Shown here one piece after another: positions 1 to 7,992 of a stretch of DNA of 22,024 nt. Numbering within the stretch: position 1 is the stretch's first letter; every line of letters starts with the position of its first letter. The stretch is from an uncultured Lacticaseibacillus sp. (lineage in GTDB: Bacteria; Bacillota; Bacilli; Lactobacillales; Lactobacillaceae). The position numbers and the translations under genes were made by a program. Location: NCBI GenBank assembly GCA_934293835.1, contig CAKQZO010000011.1, positions 1 to 22,024 of the forward strand, in the 5' to 3' direction. A model generated the notes under the pieces. It had not been told where the DNA came from. It saw nothing but the letters and a program-made list of their open reading frames with translations, and made no database searches.

Positions 1-1
1 G

Positions 2-652
2 AACAGAGAGTTCAAGCGTGACGATGCTGATGGGTATATCATTACGGGGATGCGCGGTAGTGACTACGCGTGGATCGAGACACTTGCCAAGCCGGTTGTG
101 TTATTTGGCGAGAACAGCAACGGCTATGATTTTGTTGACGTGAACAATAAATTGGGGACTTCGATGGCAACTCAAGCGGCAATCAATCAAGGCTTCACCA
201 ACATCGTGTTCATCGGGATCGAGGTGAAGGAACCATTCGAATTTTCGCGCGAAGCCGGGTATGTCAATACCTTACAAAGTGCTCGTCAGATTCCTCAGGT
301 GCACCGACTACGTAATCATAGTCACATCTCGGAACAGTTTGTAACGGAGCATTGGGATGATTTCCCAACAAATACCGCATTCATCTGCGCTTCGGACCGC
401 CTGGCGCTAGGCGTTGTGCGGGCGCTTGGGCGCTGTGGTGGATTGATTCCAGAAGACTACGGTGTGGTCGGTTTCGACGGGGTATTTTTGGATCAAGTCT
501 CCAATCCGCAACTCTCGACGGTCAAGTCGCCGGTCGCGCATCTCGGTCAGCTGGTTGCCCAGATGTTGCTCAACAAGATTCAACAAGATGGTGCGCCGCA
601 AGGAGAGCTGTTAGTGACGCCAGAATTGGTGTTGCGCCGGACAATGCGGTAA
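2..652 (+). CDS. LacI/GalR-family transcriptional regulator, C-terminal part (5' end outside window)
   Basis: The reading frame is open from the first bases of the window, so the N-terminal helix-turn-helix is missing and only the periplasmic-binding-protein-like effector domain is seen. Supporting motifs are DGYIITG near the start, a 'TAFICASDRLALGVVRALG' stretch, 'GVVGFDG' and the closing 'LVTPELVLRRTMR', which are typical of the LacI/GalR fold and tail. Such proteins bind a sugar or sugar phosphate and repress operators with a central CG. Its place just before pgmB and the maltose importer suggests a MalR-like role for the whole locus. That role is inference from position; the family call is firm. 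Confidence 0.9.
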   Translation, partial: NREFKRDDADGYIITGMRGSDYAWIETLAKPVVLFGENSNGYDFVDVNNKLGTSMATQAAINQGFTNIVFIGIEVKEPFEFSREAGYVNTLQSARQIPQVHRLRNHSHISEQFVTEHWDDFPTNTAFICASDRLALGVVRALGRCGGLIPEDYGVVGFDGVFLDQVSNPQLSTVKSPVAHLGQLVAQMLLNKIQQDGAPQGELLVTPELVLRRTMR

Positions 653-689
653 TTTTGTTATCGTTAACAGCCACACATACCTTGTGCGG

Positions 690-729
690 CCTCTTGTGAG
701 CGGTTACGCTTGAGAAAAGCCAGAAGAGG
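690..729 (+). promoter_or_regulatory. Possible hairpin covering the pgmB ribosome binding site
   Basis: CCTCTT at 690-695 can pair with AAGAGG at 724-729. The second arm contains most of the pgmB ribosome binding site (AGAGGTG, ATG at 736). A smaller AGCG-GTTA-CGCT hairpin sits inside the loop. This could tune translation, but a 6-bp outer stem with a 28-base loop is weak evidence. Confidence 0.25.
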
Positions 730-735
730 TGTGCG

Positions 736-1404
736 ATGTTAAAAGGAATGATTTTTGATTTAGATGGCGTGTTGACCGATTCAGCGACGTATCATTTGCA
801 AGCGTGGCGTGAGCTGGCGACCCGTCTACGGATTATGCTCCCAGCAGAAGCTAATGAGGCTTTACGTGGGCGTTCGCGTGCAGACTCGCTGGCGTTGATC
901 TTGCGCTATGGGCATCAAGAAATGCGTTACACGGAAGCTGAAAAGGTCGCGTTGGCCGAGTCAAAAAATGCTGCGTATCAACGTCTGATACAGTCGATGA
1001 CGCCAGCGGATATTTTACCTGGTGTTTTGACGTTACTCGATGCGGCCAAGCAGGCAGGGTTGCGTCTGGCGATTGCAAGCGCCTCGCGTAACGCACCGGC
1101 AATCCTGGAGCGGTTGGATCTGCGCCGGTATTTTGACGGCCTGGTTGACCCTGCCACGCTTCACCGTGGGAAGCCTGATCCTGAGATCTTTGTGAAAGCG
1201 GCGGCCACCATCGACCTACCTAACACCGTCGTGATGAGCTTCGAAGACGCGTCTGCTGGCGTCACGGCGATCAAAGCGGCTGGTCAGTTTGCCGTTGGGA
1301 TTGGGGATCCGCAAGTACTGGTCAAAGCAGATGTCATCGTGCCCACGACGGCCGCATTGGATTACGACCAGCTAGCAGCGGCATTTGCATCCGCAAACTT
1401 GTGA
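736..1404 (+). CDS. pgmB: Beta-phosphoglucomutase (HAD superfamily)
   Basis: This cytoplasmic enzyme converts beta-glucose 1-phosphate to glucose 6-phosphate. The 222-residue protein has the HAD nucleophile motif FDLDGVLTD at residues 7-15 (Asp8 nucleophile, Asp10 acid/base), then His20 and Trp24 and the cap segment LRGRSRADSL at 43-52, which match positions I recall from the Lactococcus lactis enzyme (LKGVSREDSL). The remaining HAD motifs are present: SAS near 115, the lysine in GKPDPEIF, and FEDASAG with the metal-binding Glu-Asp. The start ATG follows AGAGGTG. It completes the pathway of the maltose phosphorylase at 5571, whose product it uses. It shares a strand with the upstream regulator, 83 bases away. 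Confidence 0.93.
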   Translation: MLKGMIFDLDGVLTDSATYHLQAWRELATRLRIMLPAEANEALRGRSRADSLALILRYGHQEMRYTEAEKVALAESKNAAYQRLIQSMTPADILPGVLTLLDAAKQAGLRLAIASASRNAPAILERLDLRRYFDGLVDPATLHRGKPDPEIFVKAAATIDLPNTVVMSFEDASAGVTAIKAAGQFAVGIGDPQVLVKADVIVPTTAALDYDQLAAAFASANL

Positions 1405-1430
1405 TCGCTAAGGATAGGTGCGCGATAAGC

Positions 1431-1472
1431 GACCCTCACTGCAAAAACGTCATGGTTTTTGCGGCGAGGGTC
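1431..1472. terminator. Bidirectional intrinsic terminator between pgmB and the YesL-like gene
   Basis: Nearly perfect inverted repeat: GACCCTCACTGCAAAAAC at 1431-1448 against GTTTTTGCGGCGAGGGTC at 1455-1472, with a short loop. It is followed by a T-rich run on the plus strand. The inner A/T run of the stem gives a U-rich side in both directions, fitting two convergent genes. Confidence 0.85.
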
Positions 1473-1483
1473 TTTGTTTGGCT

Positions 1484-2167
1484 TCAGTGGTTGTTGGTGA
1501 AGTTAGTTTTGATCCAGTCGAGAAGGGGTGTGTTGAGATAATAAAGTGGCACCAGCAGGCAAGAAGCCAAGATAATCAACAGTAATGGGCTGACCCAGGC
1601 CTCGATGCACAGGCCGACCAAAGCGATGATGGCGTTGGCGAACAGGATCATCTTGTGATTGGCCAAGCCAGCAATAGCCAGGCGCCAATAGTCGCTGGTC
1701 TTGAATGTGAAGGTAGCCGCGATTGGCCAGATGGTCAGCATCAGGATGGCCACAAACAGGCCGCCTAATATCAACGCAGGAAGCAAAAAGTACAGCCAGC
1801 GTGGACCGGCAGCCAGTTGGACACGGCTGTATAACATTAATGGTAGCGTGAAGACCCACACCGGCGACCAGATTCTCAGGCCTTCGCGGAAGTTGCGCTG
1901 CATGAAACGCCAAGCGTGGCGATACAAGCCGGGTACTTTGACTCGGGCGTATTCACCGATGGCGGCCAAGGCAGCGATCGCCGCAGGCCCGAGTGGCATC
2001 AAGAACAGCCACCACAAACCGATCGCGATAAAACTGGGCTTGAGCAATAGGAGGGTAAGCAACAACGGCAAGCAGACGGTGATCATGAACGCACCAATGA
2101 TCGTTATTGGATAGAGTAAATCGACGATACCTTGAGAAATTTGAGTGGTGCGCGCTTTTCTTGCCAT
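1484..2167 (-). CDS. YesL/DUF624-family integral membrane protein
   Basis: This is a 227-residue hydrophobic protein with about five to six membrane segments. It has a central cytoplasmic-looking stretch (YRHAWRFMQRNFREGLRIW, about 80-98) that resembles the 'F...f..nf..gl...' region of YesL/DUF624 proteins. Family members of this size are commonly found beside CUT1-type sugar ABC transporters in Firmicutes; their biochemical role is not established. The start ATG at 2167 follows AAAGGAGA at good spacing. It diverges from the importer operon and shares its 241-bp intergenic region, which contains two LacI-like operator cores. It may therefore be co-regulated with the importer (inference). Confidence 0.75.
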   Translation of the reverse strand: MARKARTTQISQGIVDLLYPITIIGAFMITVCLPLLLTLLLLKPSFIAIGLWWLFLMPLGPAAIAALAAIGEYARVKVPGLYRHAWRFMQRNFREGLRIWSPVWVFTLPLMLYSRVQLAAGPRWLYFLLPALILGGLFVAILMLTIWPIAATFTFKTSDYWRLAIAGLANHKMILFANAIIALVGLCIEAWVSPLLLIILASCLLVPLYYLNTPLLDWIKTNFTNNH

Positions 2168-2220
2168 AAGGGTCTCCTTTGATTTCAGAATATTTATTTG
2201 TGAGAATTATCGGCAGATGA

Positions 2221-2230
2221 TAACCGTTTC
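2221..2230. promoter_or_regulatory. Second LacI/cre-like operator core, near the YesL-like gene
   Basis: TAACCGTTTC at 2221-2230 repeats the core TAAGCGTTTC at 2379-2388 with one change. It contains AACCGTTT, which fits the LacI-family pattern AANCGNTT. It is 158 bp from the other copy and about 55 bp upstream of the minus-strand gene. It could act on that gene or pair with the distal operator. Confidence 0.4.
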
Positions 2231-2342
2231 CTAACTTTTAGGATTATAGCTATATAATATCAGATCCATGTCTTAGTGTGGATGGTTTTGCCCCGATCTA
2301 TATTCTGATACCGGTAACAGCCGATTTAACAATGGTTTGGGC

Positions 2343-2371
2343 TTGCGCGACGGCCCTCGTCTCGATATGAT
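2343..2371 (+). promoter_or_regulatory. Promoter of the sugar ABC importer operon
   Basis: -35 TTGCGC at 2343-2348 and -10 TATGAT at 2366-2371 with an exact 17-base spacer. The expected start falls at about 2378, giving a leader of about 30 bases before the ATG at 2409. The operator at 2377-2390 covers the start site, which fits repression. Confidence 0.6.
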
Positions 2372-2376
2372 ATCAA

Positions 2377-2390
2377 TGTAAGCGTTTCAA
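2377..2390. promoter_or_regulatory. LacI-family or cre-like operator on the importer start site
   Basis: TGTAAGCGTTTCAA is an imperfect palindrome around a central CG. It matches the AANCGNTT core of LacI-family sites and most of the left side of the CcpA cre consensus (TGWAANCG), but the right end (CAA instead of WCA) is degenerate. It lies just after the -10 box and before the AGGAGGG ribosome binding site. The local LacI regulator and CcpA are both plausible binders. Confidence 0.6.
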
Positions 2391-2408
2391 ATAAGGAGGG
2401 CAAAAAGG

Positions 2409-3707
2409 ATGACAGGGACTAATCATAAGCTTGTGAAAAGTTTAGTTGCAGGGGCGGCATTACTCGGTAGCGTAATGGCATTGAGTGCCTGCTCGAGTGG
2501 CTCATCGAGCAGCTCAGGCACAACGACCGTCGATTTCTATAACATGAAGGTTGAATTTAAAGATGGGTTGAATAAGGCAGCCGCCGAGTACAACAAGACG
2601 CATAAGAACGTGAAGATCAAAGTGACCAGTGTTGGTGGGGGGACAGACTATCAAACCGCTTTGAAGGCGAAGATGCAATCTGGTAAGACGCCAGACGTCT
2701 TTGCAGTTGAAGGTCCGCAACAGTTGCAAACCTATAAGAAGTACTTGGCTGATGTTTCTTCTGGCAAAGCGATCGACAAGGCCTTGCCGGGGACGCTAAG
2801 TACGGTGAAGTCTGGTAGTCAAGTGCTTGGTTACCCGGTCTTACAAGAGAGCATCGGGATCGTTTACAATAAGACGATCTTCCAAAAAGCCGGGATTGAT
2901 CCTGCCAAGATCACCGACCAAGCCTCTTATCAAGCCGCATTGAAGACATTAAACGATAAGAAGTCAGAACTTGGTATCGAAGCACCGACCGCTTTCCCAA
3001 TGAAGGAAGGCTGGGTCGTCGGGCAACACGCGGTCGATCCGTTCCTGTCACAAGAATTTGATGGTTCTGTCACTAAGGCCTACAAGGCCAAGACGATCAG
3101 TTGGAAGAACAATAACTACTTCAAGCAATACATCGATGCGACTGTCAAGTACAGTGCCCAACCCGTTCAGAGCATGGACTATTCTACGCAGATTGAAAAG
3201 CTCTTCTCGACTGGCAAAGTGGCGATGGCAGAACAAGGTTCTTGGGTCTATCCAACCATCGAATCCGTCGACAAGAAGTTGGCTGCTAACATTGGAATCA
3301 TCCCGATCCCAGTCAACGAAAAGAGCGCTGGCAAGCTTTCTGTAGGCGTGACCCAATGGTGGGCCGTCAACAAACAAGCCGATCCTAAGACCAAAAAGGC
3401 AGCCATGGCCTTTATGGACTGGTTATTCACCTCGAAAACTGGCAAAAAATACTACATGAACCTTAAGGTCGTTCCGGCTTACAAGGGCTTCAGTGCAAGT
3501 GACCTGTCTGATCCGCTGAGTAAAGATACCTTGGCTTACATCAATAAGGGCGATACTCAAGGCTTAGTATTCGGTGGTTTTGCAACTGACTGGGGTATGA
3601 ACGATATGGCCAGCGAGTTGCAGAAGTACGTCGCTGGTAAGGAAAGTTGGAACCAGGCGATCAACAACTCCAAGACTGCTTGGAAGACGGCACGCGCCGG
3701 ACAATAA
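2409..3707 (+). CDS. Sugar ABC transporter substrate-binding lipoprotein (CUT1 family)
   Basis: This 432-residue extracellular solute-binding protein (family 1, MalE/MsmE type) delivers an oligosaccharide to the permeases encoded next. The signal peptide has a basic start, a hydrophobic core (residues 11-24) and lipobox LSAC with Cys28 as the lipid anchor, followed by a Ser/Gly linker. The mature part shows 'TPDVFAVEG' and 'AMAEQGSWVYPTIE', typical of sugar-binding proteins. AAGGAGGG precedes the ATG. A hairpin after the gene may help give more of this protein than of the permeases. The association with maltose phosphorylase suggests maltose or a related alpha-glucoside as substrate, but the sequence resembles MsmE-type proteins as much as MalE, so the exact sugar is open. 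Confidence 0.9.
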   Translation: MTGTNHKLVKSLVAGAALLGSVMALSACSSGSSSSSGTTTVDFYNMKVEFKDGLNKAAAEYNKTHKNVKIKVTSVGGGTDYQTALKAKMQSGKTPDVFAVEGPQQLQTYKKYLADVSSGKAIDKALPGTLSTVKSGSQVLGYPVLQESIGIVYNKTIFQKAGIDPAKITDQASYQAALKTLNDKKSELGIEAPTAFPMKEGWVVGQHAVDPFLSQEFDGSVTKAYKAKTISWKNNNYFKQYIDATVKYSAQPVQSMDYSTQIEKLFSTGKVAMAEQGSWVYPTIESVDKKLAANIGIIPIPVNEKSAGKLSVGVTQWWAVNKQADPKTKKAAMAFMDWLFTSKTGKKYYMNLKVVPAYKGFSASDLSDPLSKDTLAYINKGDTQGLVFGGFATDWGMNDMASELQKYVAGKESWNQAINNSKTAWKTARAGQ

Positions 3708-3721
3708 CACGACATTTAACC

Positions 3722-3750
3722 AGGAGAAGGGTAGCCAATACGCTTCTCCT
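3722..3750 (+). terminator. Hairpin between the binding protein and permease genes (partial terminator or RNA stabiliser)
   Basis: AGGAGAAG at 3722-3729 pairs perfectly with CTTCTCCT at 3743-3750, followed by TGTTTG. The operon continues downstream with no clear new promoter, so this is more likely a leaky terminator or 3'-end stabiliser that raises the amount of binding protein than a full stop. Confidence 0.6.
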
Positions 3751-3823
3751 TGTTTGTAGCAAAAGCAACCTGCGTGGGACGACCCGCGCCTGCAATTATT
3801 TATATTCGTCACTAGGGGGTAAT

Positions 3824-4687
3824 ATGATGTCCCAGAAAAAGACATGGTTCTATCTGTTCTCGGCGCCGGTGCTGATCGCGTTGTTTCTCGTAGTGATCCT
3901 ACCGTTTCTCTACGGGGTCTATTATTCGTTCACCAGCTGGGATGGCGTCTCAACGAGTGGTTTTGTCGGCATTCAAAACTATATCTCTGCGTTCAAAGAC
4001 CCGGGCTATCTTGCCTCACTGTGGTTTACCATCAAGTTCTCGGTGGTGTCGATCATATTGATTAATATCATCGGTTTGAGCCTGGCGGTGTTGGTTACCA
4101 ACAAATTTAAAGGGGCCAACATTTTACGGACAATCTTCTTTATGCCTAACTTGATCGGTGGCTTGATCCTTGGTTTCATCTGGCAGTTCATTTTTGTCGA
4201 AGCTTTTTCCGCGTTCGGTAAGCTGACTGGTATCGGGGGACTTGGCAATTGGCTGGCAACCACGAACACCGGTTTTTGGGCATTGGTCATCGTCATGGTT
4301 TGGCAGTATTCCGGCTACATCATGGTAATCTACATCTCTTATCTGCAAGGAATTGACCAGTCATTGATGGAAGCTGCTGATCTTGACGGCGCGACGGCAA
4401 TGCAGAAATTCTGGCGGATCAAGTTTCCGCTGATCATGCCTGGATTTACGGTGTCGTTGTTCATGACGCTTTCTAACTGCTTCAAGCTTTATGATCAGAA
4501 CCTGTCTTTGACCGCTGGGGGTCCATACAACTCAACGCAGATGGTTGCGATGAACATTTATAACACCGCCTTTTCAATGAATAAGATGGGTTATGCACAA
4601 GCCAAGGCGGTTATCTTCTTCGTTTTCGTGGCGATCATCTCCTTGACCCAAGTTTATCTCACTTCTAGAAAGGAGATCGAAGCCTAA
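3824..4687 (+). CDS. Sugar ABC transporter permease (MalF/MsmF-like)
   Basis: This is the first membrane subunit of the CUT1 importer, 287 residues with about six membrane helices. The EAA loop that docks on the ATPase is clear at residues 183-204 (EAADLDGATAMQKFWRIKFP). The open frame extends upstream to 3647, but the ATG pair at 3824/3827 follows AGGGGG and starts the expected MMSQKKTWFYLF membrane anchor; the upstream extension overlaps the previous gene and has no membrane character. Its stop overlaps the next start (TAATG), showing translational coupling with the second permease. Confidence 0.92.
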   Translation: MMSQKKTWFYLFSAPVLIALFLVVILPFLYGVYYSFTSWDGVSTSGFVGIQNYISAFKDPGYLASLWFTIKFSVVSIILINIIGLSLAVLVTNKFKGANILRTIFFMPNLIGGLILGFIWQFIFVEAFSAFGKLTGIGGLGNWLATTNTGFWALVIVMVWQYSGYIMVIYISYLQGIDQSLMEAADLDGATAMQKFWRIKFPLIMPGFTVSLFMTLSNCFKLYDQNLSLTAGGPYNSTQMVAMNIYNTAFSMNKMGYAQAKAVIFFVFVAIISLTQVYLTSRKEIEA

Positions 4688-5511
4688 TGCAACAAGAGAA
4701 GAAAACCAAAAAAACCTTGATGATCATCTTCGGTTGCTTGTTGGGCTTGGTGTGGATCTCACCGTTTTATCTGATGCTGACCAATTCCTTCAAGACCAAG
4801 CGAGAGCTGTTCAATGATACTTTGGGACTACCTAAGTCTTTGAACTTTGATAACTATGTGAACTCAGCCAGAGATCTTAAAATTGTCAGCACCTTCTTGA
4901 ACTCGCTGGTAATCACTTTGGTGTCAGTATTGATCATCATCGTGTTTTCCAGCATGGCAGCGTATGCGATTCAGCGGACCAAGAGTAAACTCAGTGGTGT
5001 GTTTTACATGATGTTTGTCGCGGCAATGTTGATTCCGTTTCAGTCGGTCATGATCCCGCTGGTGTCGATCTTCGGGCGTGCCAACATGCTCAATCGTCCT
5101 GGCCTGGTCTTCATGTATCTGGGTTTTGGGGCCAGTATGTCAATCTTTTTGTATGTCGGGGCAATGAAAGGAATCCCGCAGGCCTTAGATGAAGCCGCAA
5201 TCATTGACGGGGCCAGCCGCTGGCAGATCTTCAGTAAGGTGATGTTTCCAATGTTGCAGCCGACGACGGTCACCGTCGCGCTGCTGAACGTAATGTGGAT
5301 TTGGAACGATTATCTACTGCCGAGCCTGGTCATCAACCGGCCTGGGTCGCAGACTATTCCACTGACAATGTTTGATTTTTTTGGTCAGTTTACCAAACAG
5401 TGGCATCTGGCCATGGCCGGCTTGACGATTGCGATCATTCCAGTGATTATTTTCTACTTTGTGATGCAAAAGCAGATCATTGCGGGAGTTTCTGAAGGGG
5501 CAGTCAAGTAA
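4687..5511 (+). CDS. Sugar ABC transporter permease (MalG/MsmG-like)
   Basis: This is the second membrane subunit of the importer, 274 residues, with an N-terminal basic segment, about six helices and the EAA loop at 169-190 (EAAIIDGASRWQIFSKVMFP). It starts within the stop of the preceding permease gene (TAATG, one-base overlap), and the AAAGGAG inside the previous gene serves as ribosome binding site. No ATPase gene is in the locus, so the pair presumably uses a shared MsmK/MalK-type ATPase encoded elsewhere (inference from known Firmicutes CUT1 systems). Confidence 0.92.
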   Translation: MQQEKKTKKTLMIIFGCLLGLVWISPFYLMLTNSFKTKRELFNDTLGLPKSLNFDNYVNSARDLKIVSTFLNSLVITLVSVLIIIVFSSMAAYAIQRTKSKLSGVFYMMFVAAMLIPFQSVMIPLVSIFGRANMLNRPGLVFMYLGFGASMSIFLYVGAMKGIPQALDEAAIIDGASRWQIFSKVMFPMLQPTTVTVALLNVMWIWNDYLLPSLVINRPGSQTIPLTMFDFFGQFTKQWHLAMAGLTIAIIPVIIFYFVMQKQIIAGVSEGAVK

Positions 5512-5570
5512 GCCCAACAGATGTGGAAATCTCGCATCCATATGCAGTTAGGTAAGTTGGAGGAAGGATT

Positions 5571-7853
5571 ATGACGAAGCGACTATTTGATATCGACCCA
5601 TGGGTGGTGGCAACGAATGTGTTGCCAACGGCGGACAAGCGGCTACAAGAAAGCCTTACCGCGATCGGTAACGGTTACATGGGGATGCGCGGCAATTTTG
5701 AAGAGCATTATTCTGGTGATACCCATCGCGGCATTTACTTGGCGGGGGTCTGGTTTCCAGACAAGACACGTGTTGGGTGGTGGAAAAACGGCTATCCAAA
5801 ATATTTTGGTAAGGCGATCAACTCACCGGACTTCCTGAGCATTCCGATTAAGATCAACGGTGTCGATATTGACTTGGCTAAGGTGACTTATCATGACTTC
5901 CGTCTCGCTTTGGATATGCACGAGGGGGTGTTGCGGCGGGAGTATGTCGTCGAGGTACCGGATGCTAGCGTCAAGTTGATGTTCACCCGTTTTATGAGCA
6001 ATGCCGTGCAGCAGTTGGCGCTGATCCGGGTACAGGCAACCGTCCTTGAAGGCACCGCGACAATCGGGTTAGCACCGCAGATCGATGGGGACGTGCACAA
6101 CGAAGACGCCAACTACGACGAGACGTTTTGGGAACCTATCGGCGTGGCAGCCAACACGCTAACAATGGCGACTAAGCCCAATCCTTTTGGCACGCCACGC
6201 TTTACCGTCACCGAGATGATGCAAAATGAGATTGTAGCCGATGCACCGGTGACGCGAGCGGCGACCGAACGCGCACAAGCAGTGGTGGAGAACCTGACGA
6301 CAACACTGAACGCTAAGCAGACGTTGACGTTGGATAAACACGTCGCGGTCATTACCAGCCGCGACGTACCGGTGAGCCAACAAGCGGCGGCAACCGCGGC
6401 TATTTTGGATACCGCCGCCGGCCAAGCGTTTGAGGCTCACTTGGTGGCCCATCAGGCGGTCTGGGCCAGACGCTGGGCGCAAAGTGATGTGCAGATTGGT
6501 GGGGATCCCGAGGCGCAACAAGGCATCCGGTTCAATATCTTGCAGCTGTTCATGACCTATTATGGCGAAGACGCGCGGTTGAACGTCGGTCCTAAAGGCT
6601 TCACCGGCGAAAAATACGGTGGTGCCACATACTGGGATACGGAAGCCTACATCGTTCCGATGTATCTGGCGACGGCCGCCCCGGCAGTGGCACGAAACTT
6701 GTTGCTGTATCGCTACGATCAGCTGGCAGGGGCGTATCACAACGCTCGTCAACAAGGACTGCAAGGGGCCTTGTACCCGATGGTGACCTTCGATGGCATC
6801 GAGTGTCATAACGAATGGGAGATCACTTTTGAAGAGATTCACCGCAATGCCAGCGTGGCGTTTGCCATCTATAACTACACCGATTATACCGGGGATACGG
6901 AATACGTGCGGACTAAGGGGATCGACGTGTTGGTGGGCATTGCCCGCTTCTGGGCCGATCGGGTGCACCAGTCGGCGCGCACTGGCCAATATATGATCCA
7001 TGGTGTTACTGGACCCAACGAATACGAGAATAACGTGAACAACAATTGGTATACCAACAAAATGGCGGCGTGGTGTCTGCGCTACACTTTGCAGATCCTG
7101 CCGCAGGTGACCGCTGATAAGGCAGCCTCTCTGGGTATTTCAGATGCGGAAAAGGCGCACTGGCAAGATATCATCAAGCACATGTACCTGCCTGAAGACA
7201 GTAAGCTCGGGATCTTTGTTCAACAAGACGGTTTTTTGGACAAAGCGCTGCGTCCAGCGGCAACGTTGGCACCGGAAGAGCGGCCGTTAAACCAGCACTG
7301 GTCATGGGACAAGATCTTACGCTCACCATTTATTAAACAAGCAGACGTCTTGCAAGGGTTGTATTATCTCAATCAAGAGTTCACATTGGAGGAAAAAAAG
7401 CGCAACTTCGACTTTTACGAGCCGCTGACCGTTCATGAATCCTCGCTTTCCGCCAGTATCCACAGTATCCTCGCCGCCGATATCGGGGAAGTCGACAAAG
7501 CGGTCGCTTTGTATCAGCGCACTGCACGATTGGATCTGGATAATTATAATAATGACACCGAAGACGGCCTGCACATCACGTCCATGTCAGGCTCTTGGCT
7601 GGCGATTGTCCAAGGCTTTGCAGGGATGCGCCACGTCGACGGTCAATTGAGTTTCAAGCCGTTTTGCCCACCAAACTGGACAGGCTATCAGTTCAAGATG
7701 AACTTTCGGGGGCGCTTATTGGCTGTGGCAGTTGCGCCTAGCGAGACGACGCTGACTGTGGTTTCCGGACCAGTGCTTGATGTTACAGTCGATGGTCAGC
7801 AACATCATCTACTTTCAGGCCATCCCCAAGCCGTCCGAACACGGAATAATTGA
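5571..7853 (+). CDS. mapA: Maltose phosphorylase (glycoside hydrolase family 65)
   Basis: This is a 760-residue cytoplasmic enzyme, the usual length for GH65 disaccharide phosphorylases. It splits maltose with phosphate to glucose and beta-glucose 1-phosphate. The N-terminal sandwich begins FDIDPW and includes '[13 protein letters not shown]' and '[20 protein letters not shown]', which closely match the Lactobacillus brevis enzyme as I recall it. The catalytic (alpha/alpha)6 barrel carries '[13 protein letters not shown]' (413-425), and the general acid is Glu484 in GPNEYENN. The C-terminal domain ends near 740-760. GGAGGAAGG precedes the ATG, 59 bases after the permease. The maltose call rests on these motifs; kojibiose or trehalose specificity is less likely. 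Confidence 0.92.
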   Translation: MTKRLFDIDPWVVATNVLPTADKRLQESLTAIGNGYMGMRGNFEEHYSGDTHRGIYLAGVWFPDKTRVGWWKNGYPKYFGKAINSPDFLSIPIKINGVDIDLAKVTYHDFRLALDMHEGVLRREYVVEVPDASVKLMFTRFMSNAVQQLALIRVQATVLEGTATIGLAPQIDGDVHNEDANYDETFWEPIGVAANTLTMATKPNPFGTPRFTVTEMMQNEIVADAPVTRAATERAQAVVENLTTTLNAKQTLTLDKHVAVITSRDVPVSQQAAATAAILDTAAGQAFEAHLVAHQAVWARRWAQSDVQIGGDPEAQQGIRFNILQLFMTYYGEDARLNVGPKGFTGEKYGGATYWDTEAYIVPMYLATAAPAVARNLLLYRYDQLAGAYHNARQQGLQGALYPMVTFDGIECHNEWEITFEEIHRNASVAFAIYNYTDYTGDTEYVRTKGIDVLVGIARFWADRVHQSARTGQYMIHGVTGPNEYENNVNNNWYTNKMAAWCLRYTLQILPQVTADKAASLGISDAEKAHWQDIIKHMYLPEDSKLGIFVQQDGFLDKALRPAATLAPEERPLNQHWSWDKILRSPFIKQADVLQGLYYLNQEFTLEEKKRNFDFYEPLTVHESSLSASIHSILAADIGEVDKAVALYQRTARLDLDNYNNDTEDGLHITSMSGSWLAIVQGFAGMRHVDGQLSFKPFCPPNWTGYQFKMNFRGRLLAVAVAPSETTLTVVSGPVLDVTVDGQQHHLLSGHPQAVRTRNN

Positions 7854-7878
7854 AACTTGGCGCAGGCTTTGATATACT
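7850..7878 (+). promoter_or_regulatory. Promoter of the antiporter gene
   Basis: -35 TTGAAA at 7850-7855 overlaps the mapA stop codon, and -10 TATACT lies at 7873-7878 with an exact 17-base spacer. The start is expected near 7885, leaving a leader of about 108 bases that includes the hairpin at 7909-7970. Confidence 0.7.
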
Positions 7879-7908
7879 AGTTTCAGCAAATAAATATTTT
7901 ACTCGGTT

Positions 7909-7970
7909 GACGCAAGCTCAAGGTTTTCTCTTTCAGGGGTGTGAAAGAGGGTCTTGGCTTGCGTCTTTTT
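7909..7970 (+). terminator. Terminator-like hairpin in the antiporter leader (candidate attenuator)
   Basis: GACGCAAGCTCAAG at 7909-7922 pairs with CTTGGCTTGCGTC ending at 7965, and CTCTTTCA pairs with TGAAAGAG inside, giving a long stem. TTTTT follows at 7966-7970. It ends 22 bases before the antiporter start codon, and the promoter for that gene lies before it. It also ends mapA transcription. A short alternative stem, GCGTC (7961-7965) with GACGC (7971-7975), would compete with the terminator. Confidence 0.7.
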
Positions 7971-7992
7971 GACGCTTAAAGGAGGACACACG

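Noticed and set aside
2243..2258. TATAAT boxes on both strands upstream of the importer (2253-2258 plus, 2248-2243 minus)
   Set aside because: No acceptable -35 at 16-18 bases was found for either. The promoter at 2343-2371 is better for the importer.
3647..3823. N-terminal extension of the first permease
   Set aside because: It overlaps the binding-protein gene and the intergenic hairpin and has no membrane character. The AGGGGG plus ATG at 3824 is the natural start.
6159..7001. Long open frame (280 codons) antisense to maltose phosphorylase
   Set aside because: It lies wholly inside mapA, whose motifs are unmistakable. It has no family likeness and arises from codon bias.
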